The notes under the pieces were generated by a model. That model did not search any database, was not told the origin of the DNA, and saw only the letters and a program-made list of their open reading frames with translations. Position numbers and translations under genes: made by a program. A DNA stretch of 64,000 nt, from assembly GCF_048268525.1 (NCBI RefSeq), contig NZ_JBLWVH010000010.1:27871-91870 (forward strand). The letters run 5' to 3'. Source of the stretch: Maricaulis sp048268525 (GTDB taxonomy: Bacteria > Pseudomonadota > Alphaproteobacteria > Caulobacterales > Maricaulaceae). Position 1 is the stretch's first letter. Every line of letters starts with the position of its first letter. Below are positions 26,501-34,645 of the stretch, one piece after another.

Positions 26501-27048
26501 GCGCGTTGCTGAATGGCGAAGGGATCAGCTTTGACGCCGTCGATGCGGACATAGCCTATGAAGACGGGTTGTTGACCATTGGTGACGGCCGGGCCCAGGG
26601 CAGTGCATTGGGCGTGACGGCTGCGGGCACCGTCGATTTCGCTGGCAGTCAGGCCGCTATCGACGGGAATCTGGCACCGTCCTACGTGATCAACTCGATG
26701 TTGGGCGGTCTGCCGGTGATCGGCGAGGTTCTTGTTTCCCGCCCGGGTGAGGGCGTGATCGGCATCACCTATTCGGTTGAAGGCCCCTTCGACAGCCTGA
26801 CGGTCTTCGCCAATCCGCTTTCTGCGCTGGCCCCGGGCGTGTTCCGACGGATGTTTGAAGGCACCGCTGCCGAGCGTGCGGCCCGGGAGCGGGCCACCGA
26901 GGAGTCGGATGCCACGGCCGGGACCGCGGTGCCCGCGGAGGGCGGGCCCGAGATTCCTGCGGACGAACCGTCTGGTCCCGGGCTCTCAGATGGTGATCAG
27001 GCCGATCCGGAGCCGGGCCATGCAGACGAAGCCCCTGATGACAATTGA
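23527..27048 (+). CDS. Large AsmA-like/YhdP-type envelope protein
   Basis: A 1173-residue protein with one N-terminal transmembrane helix (about residues 10-35) and a long beta-rich extracytoplasmic body. DUF3971-type sequence lies in the N-terminal and middle parts and an AsmA_2-type C-terminal part with DADIAYEDGLLTIGDGRAQG and LPVIGEVLVSRPGEGVIGI. AsmA-like proteins are proposed bridge proteins for phospholipid transport to the outer membrane. The tail after residue 1115 is acidic, Pro/Glu-rich and disordered. It is divergent from bcp and abuts the convergent tyrS: its TGA and the tyrS stop make the palindrome TGATCA. Assignment to YhdP rather than another AsmA member is tentative. Confidence 0.85.
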   Translation: MLRKSAKWTLIYLLEAVAALLALTIFAIGFVLWRLSSGPVELEFLREDAQAMLATAFEGEVVALGSLQARFEPSTRAIVLVATDVTVAEASGEVVTRAPRIEAGLAADALIFGRIEPVELTIDGGSVSIVRRADGAVGAGLGGVDRISSTARLPERGGDDSVSLFEILASSDAPAQLDRLRHVRISNAAVRVVDDVAGLAWFIDSAGVSLDRDDARILAEVEGRLATPSGFAPVDLRLRAGTGLESLLLEMSFSDLSPAGILPDTGPASALRALDAPIALDFVVDATRENGIRTASLQLDIGAGQILVDGETHAFEGANLYASFDPVERVMTLHGGQARSELFAASIEGRLTEIGNYDGALPRRARFELALGPGFVDVGPVFERAPEWGLLAASGEIRLDELALTLDRLDVEIDTIRAELTGGIQLEQRPDGSWLPNLQLEGPIAGDIQPETVLAYWPVELADGGREWVSEGILGGRFYNARFFLDLPGAAIEAGVLDNDRMQLGFDFEDAHVRYISTMTPVTAGRGSAVLHGNSFEVTLEHGWVGDIELVDAFVDLPRLNPKGAMARYGGLARGSASDLLALIDEDPLFLVSDYGLDPALVGGQGEMRFEIHRAMLTDVEPEDIPFFITGRFHEASLDIPGTDYALSEGEVELEASQAGLQAIGTAQLFDAPVRIDWRESFGLPDDEPSTRIGLETVINARTLDRFNMPVRRFLDGSIRIAAEAVSDGLDFRSVQIEADLRDALVEIPGDVWAKEVGEPGMAALNLAEREGGGFDLDSISLEASGVGLQATAGLSAAGALEDIAIERLFVDGLLDLAGEISPSVVPGDPLRVRLTGQYADVSAFIPQLTTIGGEGGITLPLSLRADIGRLILSEQSVLDHFNLIWHSEAAGIRAVSVSGNATDGPFQASFGASEAGEQRDFHIEAQSLQRISALLGIEGYALGGQVSVLGSAPPLGTDGPLTARVEVRDLTLVRVPVLARILAAGSFQGLGALLNGEGISFDAVDADIAYEDGLLTIGDGRAQGSALGVTAAGTVDFAGSQAAIDGNLAPSYVINSMLGGLPVIGEVLVSRPGEGVIGITYSVEGPFDSLTVFANPLSALAPGVFRRMFEGTAAERAARERATEESDATAGTAVPAEGGPEIPADEPSGPGLSDGDQADPEPGHADEAPDDN

Positions 27049-28296
27049 TCAGACGGGTTTGGCCAGGGCGTGCCGCTTCTTGCCGATCGACAGCTTGATT
27101 GTACCGTCAACGACGTGCTGCGCGCTCGCCTTCTCGAAAGGGTCAGTCAGGACCTGATCATTCACCTTGGCCGCACCCGCCTTGATGTGTCGGCGCATCT
27201 CGCCATTCGATGCGGCCAGCTCTGCGGCGACAAACAGGCTCATCAACGTGACCTCTCCTGTGTTGAGTTGTTCGAACTCGATGGTCGGGAGTGCCGCCCC
27301 ACTGCCGCCCTGGGCGAAGGTCTGCCGTGCCGTGGCTTCGGCCGCGCTGGCTGCATCGGCGCCGTGAAGCAGGGTTGTTGCTTCATTGGCGAGGCGAATC
27401 TTGGCGTCGTTGATTTCCGCGCCTTCCAGGGCTTCCAGGCGAGAGATCTCATCGAGCGGGAGGTCCGTGAACAGGCGCAGGAACCGGCCGACATCCGCGT
27501 CTTCGGTGTTGCGCCAGAACTGCCAGTATTCGTAAGAGCTGCGCATGTCGGCATTGAGCCAGACTGCGCCATCGGCGGTCTTGCCCATTTTTGCACCTGA
27601 TGACGTGGTGATCAGCGGCGTGGTGAAACCGTAGACTTCCTTCTGGTCGACGCGGCGACACAGCTCGACACCATTGATGATATTGCCCCACTGATCGCCA
27701 CCGCCCAGCTGCAGGGTGCAGCCATAGCGCCGATTGAGCTCAAGGAAGTCGACCGCCTGCAGGAGCATGTAGTTGAACTCAAGGAAGGTCAGCGGCTGTT
27801 CGCGATCCAGGCGCAGCTTGACCGAGTCGAACGTCATCATCCGGTTGATCGTGAAATGCGGGCCGAATTTACGCAGGAATTCGATATAGCCGAATTCCGA
27901 CAGCCACTCGTCATTGTTGACGAGGACGGCGTCAGTTGGTCCGTCGCCGATCTGAACCAGCGGCCGGAAGGCTTGCAGGATGCCGTTGATGTTGGCGTCG
28001 ATCGCGTCGTCCGTGAGCATCGAGCGCGACTTGTCCTTGCCCGACGGGTCACCGATCTTGGTGGTGCCGCCGCCCATCAGGATGATCGGCTTGTGACCGG
28101 CCTGCTGGATCCGCCGCAGCATCATGATCTGTACGAGTGAGCCGACATGCAGGCTGGTCGCCGTCGCGTCAAAGCCGATATAGCCCGTCACCACGCCATC
28201 CATGGCGGCCTTGTCGAGGCCTTCAATATCGGTGGCCTGGTTGAGGTAGCCGCGTTCAACGAGATCGCGGACCAGCTGGGACTTGTAATCGCTCAT
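27049..28296 (-). CDS. tyrS: Tyrosyl-tRNA synthetase
   Basis: A 415-residue class I synthetase that charges tRNA-Tyr. The HIGH-like motif is SLHVGSLVQ near residue 50, the tyrosine-binding region is around MLLQAVDFLELNRRYGC, the KMSKS-like motif is KMGKT near residue 235, and a C-terminal S4 RNA-binding domain (GEMRRHIKAGAAKVND) is present. Length fits the bacterial TyrRS subclass with a compact C-terminus. It is divergent from anmK. Confidence 0.97.
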   Translation of the reverse strand: MSDYKSQLVRDLVERGYLNQATDIEGLDKAAMDGVVTGYIGFDATATSLHVGSLVQIMMLRRIQQAGHKPIILMGGGTTKIGDPSGKDKSRSMLTDDAIDANINGILQAFRPLVQIGDGPTDAVLVNNDEWLSEFGYIEFLRKFGPHFTINRMMTFDSVKLRLDREQPLTFLEFNYMLLQAVDFLELNRRYGCTLQLGGGDQWGNIINGVELCRRVDQKEVYGFTTPLITTSSGAKMGKTADGAVWLNADMRSSYEYWQFWRNTEDADVGRFLRLFTDLPLDEISRLEALEGAEINDAKIRLANEATTLLHGADAASAAEATARQTFAQGGSGAALPTIEFEQLNTGEVTLMSLFVAAELAASNGEMRRHIKAGAAKVNDQVLTDPFEKASAQHVVDGTIKLSIGKKRHALAKPV

Positions 28297-28359
28297 GAAG
28301 ATGTCTCCTGATAGGACGCTTCTAGGTCGACTGGCGCGCCGGGAAAAGAGGGGGCCTGC

Positions 28360-29463
28360 ATGAAGCGGATCATAGGTTTGATGAGCGGCACTTCGCTCGA
28401 TGGCATTGATGCAGCCTTGCTTGAGACGGATGGGGACGAAGTTCGTCGCTTTGGTCCTGGCGAAACGCAGCCCTATTCAGAGGATGATCGGGCCGTATTG
28501 CAGGATGCGGTGGATCGGTCGCTGACCTGGGGATTTGCGGGGGACAGGCCTGATTTCTCCGCTGCCGAGCGGGTGTTGACCTTGCGCCATGGCCTCGCAG
28601 TCCAGCGTGTTCTGGACGCGGCCGGCTTGGCTGCATCCGATATCGACCTGGTCGGCTTTCACGGCCAGACCGTGCTTCACAGGGCGCCAACCGATGGCCG
28701 CAACGGCCAGACCTTGCAGATCGGCGATGGGCAGGCGCTCGCCACTGCGACCGGCATTCCGGTTGTCCATGACTTTCGGTCCGCAGATATGGAAAGGGGC
28801 GGGCAGGGCGCGCCGCTGGCCACACTTTATCATGACGCATTGGCGCGCCAGTCTGGCCTCGACCGTCCGCTGGCCGTGCTTAATCTGGGCGGCGTCGCCA
28901 ATGTCACCTGGCTGGCGCCCGATCCGGATCCCGTCGCCTTCGACACCGGACCGGCCAATGGCTTGATCGACGCCTGGTGCCATCGCATGATCGGACAGGC
29001 CTATGATCATGGTGGCGAGCTGGCGGCGCGTGGCAGGATCGATCAGGCCGCGCTCGATGTTTTGATGACGCATCCCTTCTTCGCGCTGAAACCACCGAAA
29101 TCGCTCGACCGCTGGGATTTTACACTCGACCCGGTGCTTGACCTTGCCGCCGAAGACGGCGCCGCGACCCTCACAGCGTTCACGGCGCGCACTGTTGCCG
29201 ACGCGATTGCGGCGCTGGGCCGTCCCGAACGTGTTCTGGTCACCGGTGGTGGCCGTCACAATCCGGTCTTGATGGCGGCGCTCGGTGAGGCGATCGGCCT
29301 CGAGCCGGAGCCGGTGGAAGCTGTGGGCTGGCGTGGAGACCTGTTGGAAGCCGAGGCATTTGCGTGGCTGGCCGCCCGAGTTGTGGCCGGTCTGCCGACA
29401 AGTCTGCCCTCAACGACTGGCGCCAGTGAGCCGGTCTGCGGCGGCCGGCGCGCCGACCCCTAG
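28360..29463 (+). CDS. anmK: Anhydro-N-acetylmuramic acid kinase
   Basis: A 367-residue kinase of peptidoglycan recycling; it cleaves and phosphorylates 1,6-anhydro-MurNAc to MurNAc-6-phosphate. The N-terminal phosphate-binding loop GLMSGTSLDGIDAALLE is diagnostic, followed by GFHGQTVLH near residue 100, LGGVANVTWL near 180, FDTGPANGLID near 195 and the C-terminal VTGGGRHNPVLM near 295. Divergent from tyrS with 63 bases between. A terminator follows. Confidence 0.97.
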   Translation: MKRIIGLMSGTSLDGIDAALLETDGDEVRRFGPGETQPYSEDDRAVLQDAVDRSLTWGFAGDRPDFSAAERVLTLRHGLAVQRVLDAAGLAASDIDLVGFHGQTVLHRAPTDGRNGQTLQIGDGQALATATGIPVVHDFRSADMERGGQGAPLATLYHDALARQSGLDRPLAVLNLGGVANVTWLAPDPDPVAFDTGPANGLIDAWCHRMIGQAYDHGGELAARGRIDQAALDVLMTHPFFALKPPKSLDRWDFTLDPVLDLAAEDGAATLTAFTARTVADAIAALGRPERVLVTGGGRHNPVLMAALGEAIGLEPEPVEAVGWRGDLLEAEAFAWLAARVVAGLPTSLPSTTGASEPVCGGRRADP

Positions 29464-29476
29464 GGATCATTGAAAA

Positions 29477-29500
29477 AGCCCCGACCGATCGGTCGGGGCT
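29477..29500. terminator. Bidirectional terminator between anmK and hydrolase
   Basis: A perfect self-complementary stem (arms with GCCCCGACC, GATC at the centre) lies between two convergent genes, flanked by an A run on the left and TTCGTT on the right. It can serve both anmK and the alpha/beta hydrolase. Confidence 0.8.
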
Positions 29501-29525
29501 TCGTTCAATCAAAGCACTGTCACGC

Positions 29526-30209
29526 TCAGCGCTTGCCGGTGATGGTGCGCTCGGAGCGCTCTTTCTCGACCAGGGGCAAACGGGACTCCAGATAAGTCTC
29601 GATATGGTTTTCCAGCACATCGAGATGTTCGGAGAACAGGTGGTTGGCATCCGGGACGACCTCGGTCGTGATCTCGATGCCTTTCTGGACGCGAACCTTC
29701 GACATCACCCGCTCAACATCATCCGGTGGCACGATCTTGTCGGCAGACCCGTGCACGATGATGCCCGATGCCGGGCAGGGTGCCAGGAAGGTGAAGTCGT
29801 ACATGTTGGTCGGCGGGGCGACGGAAATGAAACCGGCGATCTCGGGGCGGCGCATCAGAAGCTGCATGCCGACCCAGGCGCCGAAGGAGTGACCGGCGAC
29901 CCAGCAAAAGCGGGCGCCTTGGTTATAGCCCTGAACCCAGTCCAGAACCGTCGCCGCGTCAGAGAGCTCGCCAAGGCCCTGATCATAGCTGCCCTGGGAG
30001 CGCCCAACGCCGCGGAAATTGAACCGCAGAGTGGCAAATCCGCGCTTGCGGAATACGTCGTACATCATGTCGACGGACGGGTTTTCCATATGGCCGCCGC
30101 CGAGCGGATGCGCGTGCAGGATCAGGGCGATCGGTGCGGTTGGGTCTTCGCTCGGGCTGTAGCGCCCTTCAAGCCGGCCAGCCGGGCCGGGGATGATCAC
30201 GTCAGGCAT
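29526..30209 (-). CDS. Alpha/beta hydrolase (COG2945-like)
   Basis: A 227-residue cytoplasmic hydrolase. Nucleophile elbow GHSFGAW near residue 105, the acid in HGSADKIVPPDD near residue 157 and the histidine in PDANHLFSEH near residue 190 complete the triad. The N-terminal HAHPLGGGHMENP is typical of this family of small serine hydrolases, often annotated as dienelactone-hydrolase-like. Substrate unknown. Its upstream region is shared with the IscR box and iscR on the other strand. Confidence 0.9.
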   Translation of the reverse strand: MPDVIIPGPAGRLEGRYSPSEDPTAPIALILHAHPLGGGHMENPSVDMMYDVFRKRGFATLRFNFRGVGRSQGSYDQGLGELSDAATVLDWVQGYNQGARFCWVAGHSFGAWVGMQLLMRRPEIAGFISVAPPTNMYDFTFLAPCPASGIIVHGSADKIVPPDDVERVMSKVRVQKGIEITTEVVPDANHLFSEHLDVLENHIETYLESRLPLVEKERSERTITGKR

Positions 30210-30295
30210 TCAATCTCGCCTTTTTGGGTCGTTGCGTCTGGGTCCCGAGAATATGCGGCATTTCGTCCGTTGCATGTGCACAGATGTGCGCCCAT

Positions 30296-30320
30296 ATTCT
30301 TGACTAATTCACTCGGATAT
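30296..30320. promoter_or_regulatory. Type 1 IscR-binding site
   Basis: This 25-base element agrees with the enterobacterial type 1 IscR consensus at 22 positions; the core reads TTGACTAATTCACTC, with ATTC before and GGATAT after. The three mismatches are at consensus positions 3, 17 and 22. It lies 100 bases upstream of the iscR start, where autoregulation by [2Fe-2S]-IscR is expected. TTGACT inside it could double as a -35 element, but I could not fix a convincing -10. Confidence 0.75.
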
Positions 30321-30419
30321 TGGACGTGCGTCACTCGTATCGAGATCGGCTCCCCCTCCGGAAAGGCGGGTCTTAGCATGATCAGCCCGCTGGATGCGAG
30401 TGTTTAAGGAGGTAAACAC

Positions 30420-30896
30420 ATGAAGCTTAGCACTAAAGGCCGCTATGCCGTGATGGCAATGGCTGACCTGGCGGACGCCGCCGAGGCTGGCCCGGTTACC
30501 TTGAGCGACATTGCCTCTCGTCAGTCGATTTCATTGTCCTACCTCGAACAATTGTTCGCGAAGCTGCGCCGCGCCGACATCGTGTCGTCCGTGCGGGGGC
30601 CGGGCGGTGGTTACCGGCTCAGCCGAACGGCCAGCGAAATCCGGATTTCCGACATCATCCTGGCAGTGGACGAACCTTTGCGCGCCACGCGTTGTTCGGA
30701 GGCCAAGGGCTGCCTGAGCGACGGGCGACGTTGTATCACGCATGATCTGTGGGACGAGCTGGGTCGGCACATCTATCTCTACCTGTCGTCGGTAACGCTG
30801 GATGACGTGTTGGAGCGGCGCCTGTTCGGGTCTGCCAATGGCGCCACAGGGCGTCTCAAGCCGGCGGGCAGCAACGCCACCCACGCGGCGGAATAA
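30420..30896 (+). CDS. iscR: Fe-S cluster-responsive regulator IscR (Rrf2 family)
   Basis: A 158-residue Rrf2 winged-helix regulator that senses Fe-S status. The N-terminal HTH (MKLSTKGRYAVMAMADLA, then SLSYLEQLFAKLRRADIV) is followed by the cluster-binding segment with Cys92, Cys98, Cys105 and His108; compared with E. coli (C92, C98, C104, H107) one residue is inserted between the second and third cysteine. The ribosome site is near perfect: AAGGAGGT at 30406-30413, six bases from the ATG. It heads the suf operon and probably represses it when clusters are plentiful. Confidence 0.96.
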   Translation: MKLSTKGRYAVMAMADLADAAEAGPVTLSDIASRQSISLSYLEQLFAKLRRADIVSSVRGPGGGYRLSRTASEIRISDIILAVDEPLRATRCSEAKGCLSDGRRCITHDLWDELGRHIYLYLSSVTLDDVLERRLFGSANGATGRLKPAGSNATHAAE

Positions 30897-30901
30897 ACTT
30901 C

Positions 30902-32065
30902 ATGCGGACCTATCTTGATCACAACGCGACCACACAGGTCCGGCCCAACGCGGTGGCGGCCATGACCGAGGTCATGGCGCGGGTGGGCAATCCGTCGTCC
31001 GTGCACGCTGACGGGCAGGGTGCCCTGGCGCGGGTCGAGCTTGCGCGGCGCGTAGTCGGCAAGGCGCTGCGCGCGCGGCCTGAAGATATCATTTTCACAT
31101 CCGGTGGTACCGAAGCGTTGAACCTGGCGCTCCATGCCGCGATCAGCGCCGGCGGTGTCGACCGTATCATTGTCACCGCGCTGGAGCATGAAGCCGTTGC
31201 TGCGACGGCGCGGGCCAGTGGGCTTCCGGTGGAGACCTGGCCGGTCAATGCCGACGGTGTCGTCGAAATCAGCTGGCTCGCCGACCGTCTGGCCTCTTGC
31301 TCAGGTGATTATGGCCGTCCGGTTCTGGCGATGATGCTGGCGAGTAATGAGACCGGAACGATCCAGCCCGTGCAGGAGGCGGCGACCCTTGTGCGCGACG
31401 CCGGTGGGCTGACGGTGGTCGACGCGATACAGGCCGTCGGCAAGATTGACGTGGATTTTGCGGGCCTCGGGTGTGACTACCTCGCCGTCTCGGCGCACAA
31501 GTTTGGCGGCCCGCAGGGCGTTGGAGCCCTGCTCGCGGCGTGCAACGCGCCCATGGCCCGACATCATCATGGTGGTGGCCAGGAAAAGGGCCGCCGGGCC
31601 GGCACGCTCAATGTTGCAGGCATTGTCGGGCTGGCGACGGCGCTCGAGGAGGCCGTTTCATCGCTTGATGATTTTGCGTCTCTCGCAATCCAGCGCGACA
31701 AGATGGCGGTCGCAATCCGTGCGGTGGCACCGCAGATGATCGAGATCGGCGCCCGGGCGTCGCGTCTTCCCAATACGCTTGGAATGAGCTTGCCCGGTTG
31801 GCCCGGTGCGACCCAGGTGATGGCGCTTGATCTGGACGGTGTGGCGATCAGTGCCGGTTCGGCCTGCTCGTCCGGATCGTCCAAAGGGTCAAAGGTCGGA
31901 ACCGCGCTCGGCCTGCCCGAAGACGCGTCACAGGGCTTCGTGCGTGTAAGCCTGGGTTGGAATTCAAAACCGGATGATGCAGACGCCTTCATCAAGGCGT
32001 GGACGGCGGCGTATGCGCGCGCCGCATTGCCATCAAAGCAAATGCCTGAAGAGGCGGTAGGATAA
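30902..32065 (+). CDS. Class I cysteine desulfurase (IscS/NifS-like)
   Basis: A 387-residue PLP enzyme that takes sulfur from cysteine as a persulfide. The PLP lysine is in SAHKFGGPQG near residue 200 and the catalytic cysteine in SAGSACSSGS near residue 320, the class I (IscS-like) arrangement with its mobile loop. Five bases separate it from iscR. The same operon also contains a class II SufS, so two desulfurases are encoded together; no IscU, HscA, HscB or ferredoxin is present here. Confidence 0.94.
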   Translation: MRTYLDHNATTQVRPNAVAAMTEVMARVGNPSSVHADGQGALARVELARRVVGKALRARPEDIIFTSGGTEALNLALHAAISAGGVDRIIVTALEHEAVAATARASGLPVETWPVNADGVVEISWLADRLASCSGDYGRPVLAMMLASNETGTIQPVQEAATLVRDAGGLTVVDAIQAVGKIDVDFAGLGCDYLAVSAHKFGGPQGVGALLAACNAPMARHHHGGGQEKGRRAGTLNVAGIVGLATALEEAVSSLDDFASLAIQRDKMAVAIRAVAPQMIEIGARASRLPNTLGMSLPGWPGATQVMALDLDGVAISAGSACSSGSSKGSKVGTALGLPEDASQGFVRVSLGWNSKPDDADAFIKAWTAAYARAALPSKQMPEEAVG

Positions 32066-32066
32066 C

Positions 32067-33542
32067 ATGGCCGCAGTCAAGGAAACCATCGAAGACGTCC
32101 GCAATCTGGAAGCCGACAAGTACAAGTACGGCTTCACGACGGACATCGAACAGGATCTCGCCCCCAAGGGGCTGAATGAAGAGATCGTACGCCTCATCTC
32201 TGCCAAGAAGGGCGAGCCGGAGTGGATGCTGCAATGGCGCCTGGAGGCGCTCGAGCGCTTCAAGGCGATGCGGGAGCCTGAGTGGGCGAAGGTCAATTAT
32301 CCCAAGATCGACTATCAGGACATCCACTACTATGCCGAGCCCAAGGACGGCGCCAAGTATGACAGCATTGACGATGTCCCCGAGGAAATCCTCGCCGACT
32401 TCGCCAAGCTGGGCATCTCGCTGAAAGAGCAGGAAGTCCTGCTAGGTGTCAAAGGTTCGGAAAATCGCGTTGCCGTTGATGCGGTGTTTGACTCGGTGTC
32501 GGTGGTCACGACCTTCAAGGCCGAGCTGGCCAAGGCCGGTGTGATCTTCTGCTCGATCTCCGAAGCCCTGCGCGAGCATCCCGATCTCGTGCGCAAGTAT
32601 CTCGGCTCGGTCGTGCCGGCTTCGGACAATTTCTTTGCGACGTTGAACACCGCCGTCTTCTCGGACGGGTCCTTCGTCTATGTGCCGCCGGGCGTGCGCT
32701 GCCCGATGGAGTTGTCGACCTATTTCCGGATGAATGCGCAAGGCACCGGCCAGTTCGAACGCACGCTGATCATCGCTGACAAGGGCGCTTACGTGTCCTA
32801 TCTGGAAGGCTGTACGGCGCCGATGCGCGACGAAAACCAGCTTCATGCCGCAGTGGTCGAACTGGTCGCACTGGACGATGCCGAGATCAAATATTCCACC
32901 GTCCAGAACTGGTGGCCGGGCGATGAGAACGGCAAGGGCGGGGTCTATAACTTCGTCACCAAGCGCGGCGATTGCCGGGGCAAGAATTCGAAGATTTCCT
33001 GGACCCAGGTCGAGACCGGCTCCGCCATCACCTGGAAGTACCCGTCCTGCATCCTGCGCGGTGAAAACTCGCGCGGTGAGTTCTACTCGATTGCGGTGAC
33101 CAATGGTCATCAACAGGCCGATACCGGCACCAAGATGATCCATCTGGGCAAGGGGTCTACCAGCCGCATCATCTCCAAAGGCATTTCTGCCGGCCGCTCC
33201 GACCAGACCTATCGCGGCCTGGTCTCGGTCCATGCCAAGGCCGAGGGCGCCCGCAATTTCACCCAGTGCGACAGCTTGCTGATCGGTGATCAGTGCGGTG
33301 CTCACACCGTCCCCTATGTCGAGTGCAAGACGCCCAAGGCGGTCCTCGAGCACGAGGCCACGACGACCAAGCTGTCCGAAGATCAGCTCTTCTACGCCCG
33401 CCAGCGCGGGCTGGGCGAAGAAGCGGCGACGGCCCTGCTGGTCAATGGCTTCGTCCGTGATGTGTTGCAGCAATTGCCGATGGAATTTGCGGTCGAGGCG
33501 CAGGCGTTACTCAAGGTCTCGCTCGAGGGGAGTGTGGGCTAG
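32067..33542 (+). CDS. sufB: Fe-S cluster scaffold complex subunit SufB
   Basis: A 491-residue beta-helix subunit of the SufBC2D scaffold on which nascent clusters are built. Recognisable parts: GFTTDIEQDLAPKGLNEE at the N-terminus, YVPPGVRCPMELSTYFRMN, GCTAPM, WWPGDENGKGGVYNFVTKR, and the C-terminal CDSLLIGDQCGAHTVPY with conserved cysteines and LFYARQRGL. AGGAT precedes the ATG by four bases. Its TAG stop overlaps the GTG start of the next gene by one base. Confidence 0.97.
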   Translation: MAAVKETIEDVRNLEADKYKYGFTTDIEQDLAPKGLNEEIVRLISAKKGEPEWMLQWRLEALERFKAMREPEWAKVNYPKIDYQDIHYYAEPKDGAKYDSIDDVPEEILADFAKLGISLKEQEVLLGVKGSENRVAVDAVFDSVSVVTTFKAELAKAGVIFCSISEALREHPDLVRKYLGSVVPASDNFFATLNTAVFSDGSFVYVPPGVRCPMELSTYFRMNAQGTGQFERTLIIADKGAYVSYLEGCTAPMRDENQLHAAVVELVALDDAEIKYSTVQNWWPGDENGKGGVYNFVTKRGDCRGKNSKISWTQVETGSAITWKYPSCILRGENSRGEFYSIAVTNGHQQADTGTKMIHLGKGSTSRIISKGISAGRSDQTYRGLVSVHAKAEGARNFTQCDSLLIGDQCGAHTVPYVECKTPKAVLEHEATTTKLSEDQLFYARQRGLGEEAATALLVNGFVRDVLQQLPMEFAVEAQALLKVSLEGSVG

Positions 33543-34150
33543 TGAAGCGGCTTTTGCGCATCATTTGGCAAGGATTGCTTCCGGTTTGGGGGCTTTTGGT
33601 ATTGTGCGCTTTGGCGGGCCAATGGCTGTACTTCGAAGTGCTCTGGCAGCCGGGTTTCCAATTTGAACGCCGGGCCGATGAGCTTGGACAGGTCATGTCG
33701 CCGTCCGGTTTGCTTTCGTTGCGGGCACGCACAGTCACAAACGGGATTGTCAGAGATGGCGAAACGAGCTGGTCGGATCCTGTGTCGGTCCTGACGCTTG
33801 TCGCAGACGATACAGAACATCCCGTCGCTTACATGTCCGTCGCGGCGAACGACGAATTATTGCCATTTGAGCAGGATGAACGGCTTGATGTCGCATGGCT
33901 GGATGAAGATCGAGCGATCGTGACGTATTGCGGTGTCCGGCTCGGTTCGATGATTAATGCGATCACTTTGAGGACTGACCCGGAGTCCATATCAAGTCCG
34001 GTTAGATTGAATGTCGAAATCGAGTTCAAACGCCGTGATGGCTGTGAGCAAGCTCCGCCGCCAGGCTTGATGTATCCCGGCAGGAGTGGCGACGCGATTT
34101 TGTTCGGGCAGACGGGTACCACTTCGACGGAAGAGGAGGAGCAACGCTAA
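33542..34150 (+). CDS. Membrane-anchored protein of unknown function inside the suf operon
   Basis: A 202-residue protein with one N-terminal transmembrane helix (about residues 8-32) and a presumed periplasmic domain ending in an acidic tail TEEEEQR. No domain recognised. It starts at a GTG that shares one base with the sufB stop (TAGTG) and ends sharing one base with the cupin start (TAATG), so it is firmly embedded in the operon. Codon use looks less GC-rich than its neighbours (many TTG, ATT, TTT and GAA), which may mark later acquisition. Confidence 0.75.
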   Translation: MKRLLRIIWQGLLPVWGLLVLCALAGQWLYFEVLWQPGFQFERRADELGQVMSPSGLLSLRARTVTNGIVRDGETSWSDPVSVLTLVADDTEHPVAYMSVAANDELLPFEQDERLDVAWLDEDRAIVTYCGVRLGSMINAITLRTDPESISSPVRLNVEIEFKRRDGCEQAPPPGLMYPGRSGDAILFGQTGTTSTEEEEQR

Positions 34151-34644
34151 TGGTCCCTAACCCAGTCACCCATATAGACGACGCGCCGCTGGAAAACCTG
34201 GCCCATGGCGAGACCTTCTCCGCCGACCTGGCACGGCTTGGGCCGTTGATCGGCCTGCAGCAGCTGGGCTGCTGCCTGACCATCGTGCCGCCGGGCAAGA
34301 CGGCCTTCCCCTATCACAATCACCACGCCATCGAGGAGGCGATCATCATCCTTGAAGGCGAGGGCACTTATCGTTTTGGCGAGGACCGTCACGCCGTGCG
34401 CGCCGGGCATGTCCTGGCGGCACCGACCGGTGGCCGCGACGTTGCGCATCAATTGCTCAATACCGGTGATGCCGATCTGAAATACATCTGCGTCTCGACG
34501 ATGCAGCCGGTCGATGTGGTCGAGTATCCGGATTCGAACAAGGTTGGCGCCGTGCGCTGGTCCGAAGCCGATGGCGATGAACCGGCCTTCCGCCTACGGG
34601 CCTTCGCCGCCGAACCGGTCGATTACTGGGAAGGGGAAGACTGA
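34150..34644 (+). CDS. Cupin domain protein inside the suf operon
   Basis: A 164-residue single-domain cupin. Motif 1 is near residue 55 (FPYHNHHAIEEAIIILEGEG) and motif 2 near residue 95 (GHVLAAPTGGRDVAHQLLN), with His and Glu able to bind a metal. It resembles small cupins acting as sugar or metal sensors or isomerases; no substrate can be named. Translationally coupled to the preceding gene and one base from the next. Confidence 0.85.
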   Translation: MVPNPVTHIDDAPLENLAHGETFSADLARLGPLIGLQQLGCCLTIVPPGKTAFPYHNHHAIEEAIIILEGEGTYRFGEDRHAVRAGHVLAAPTGGRDVAHQLLNTGDADLKYICVSTMQPVDVVEYPDSNKVGAVRWSEADGDEPAFRLRAFAAEPVDYWEGED

Positions 34645-34645
34645 T

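Noticed and set aside
27049..28296. KMGKT instead of KMSKS in tyrS as a defect
   Set aside because: Variation at this position is normal among bacterial tyrosyl-tRNA synthetases.
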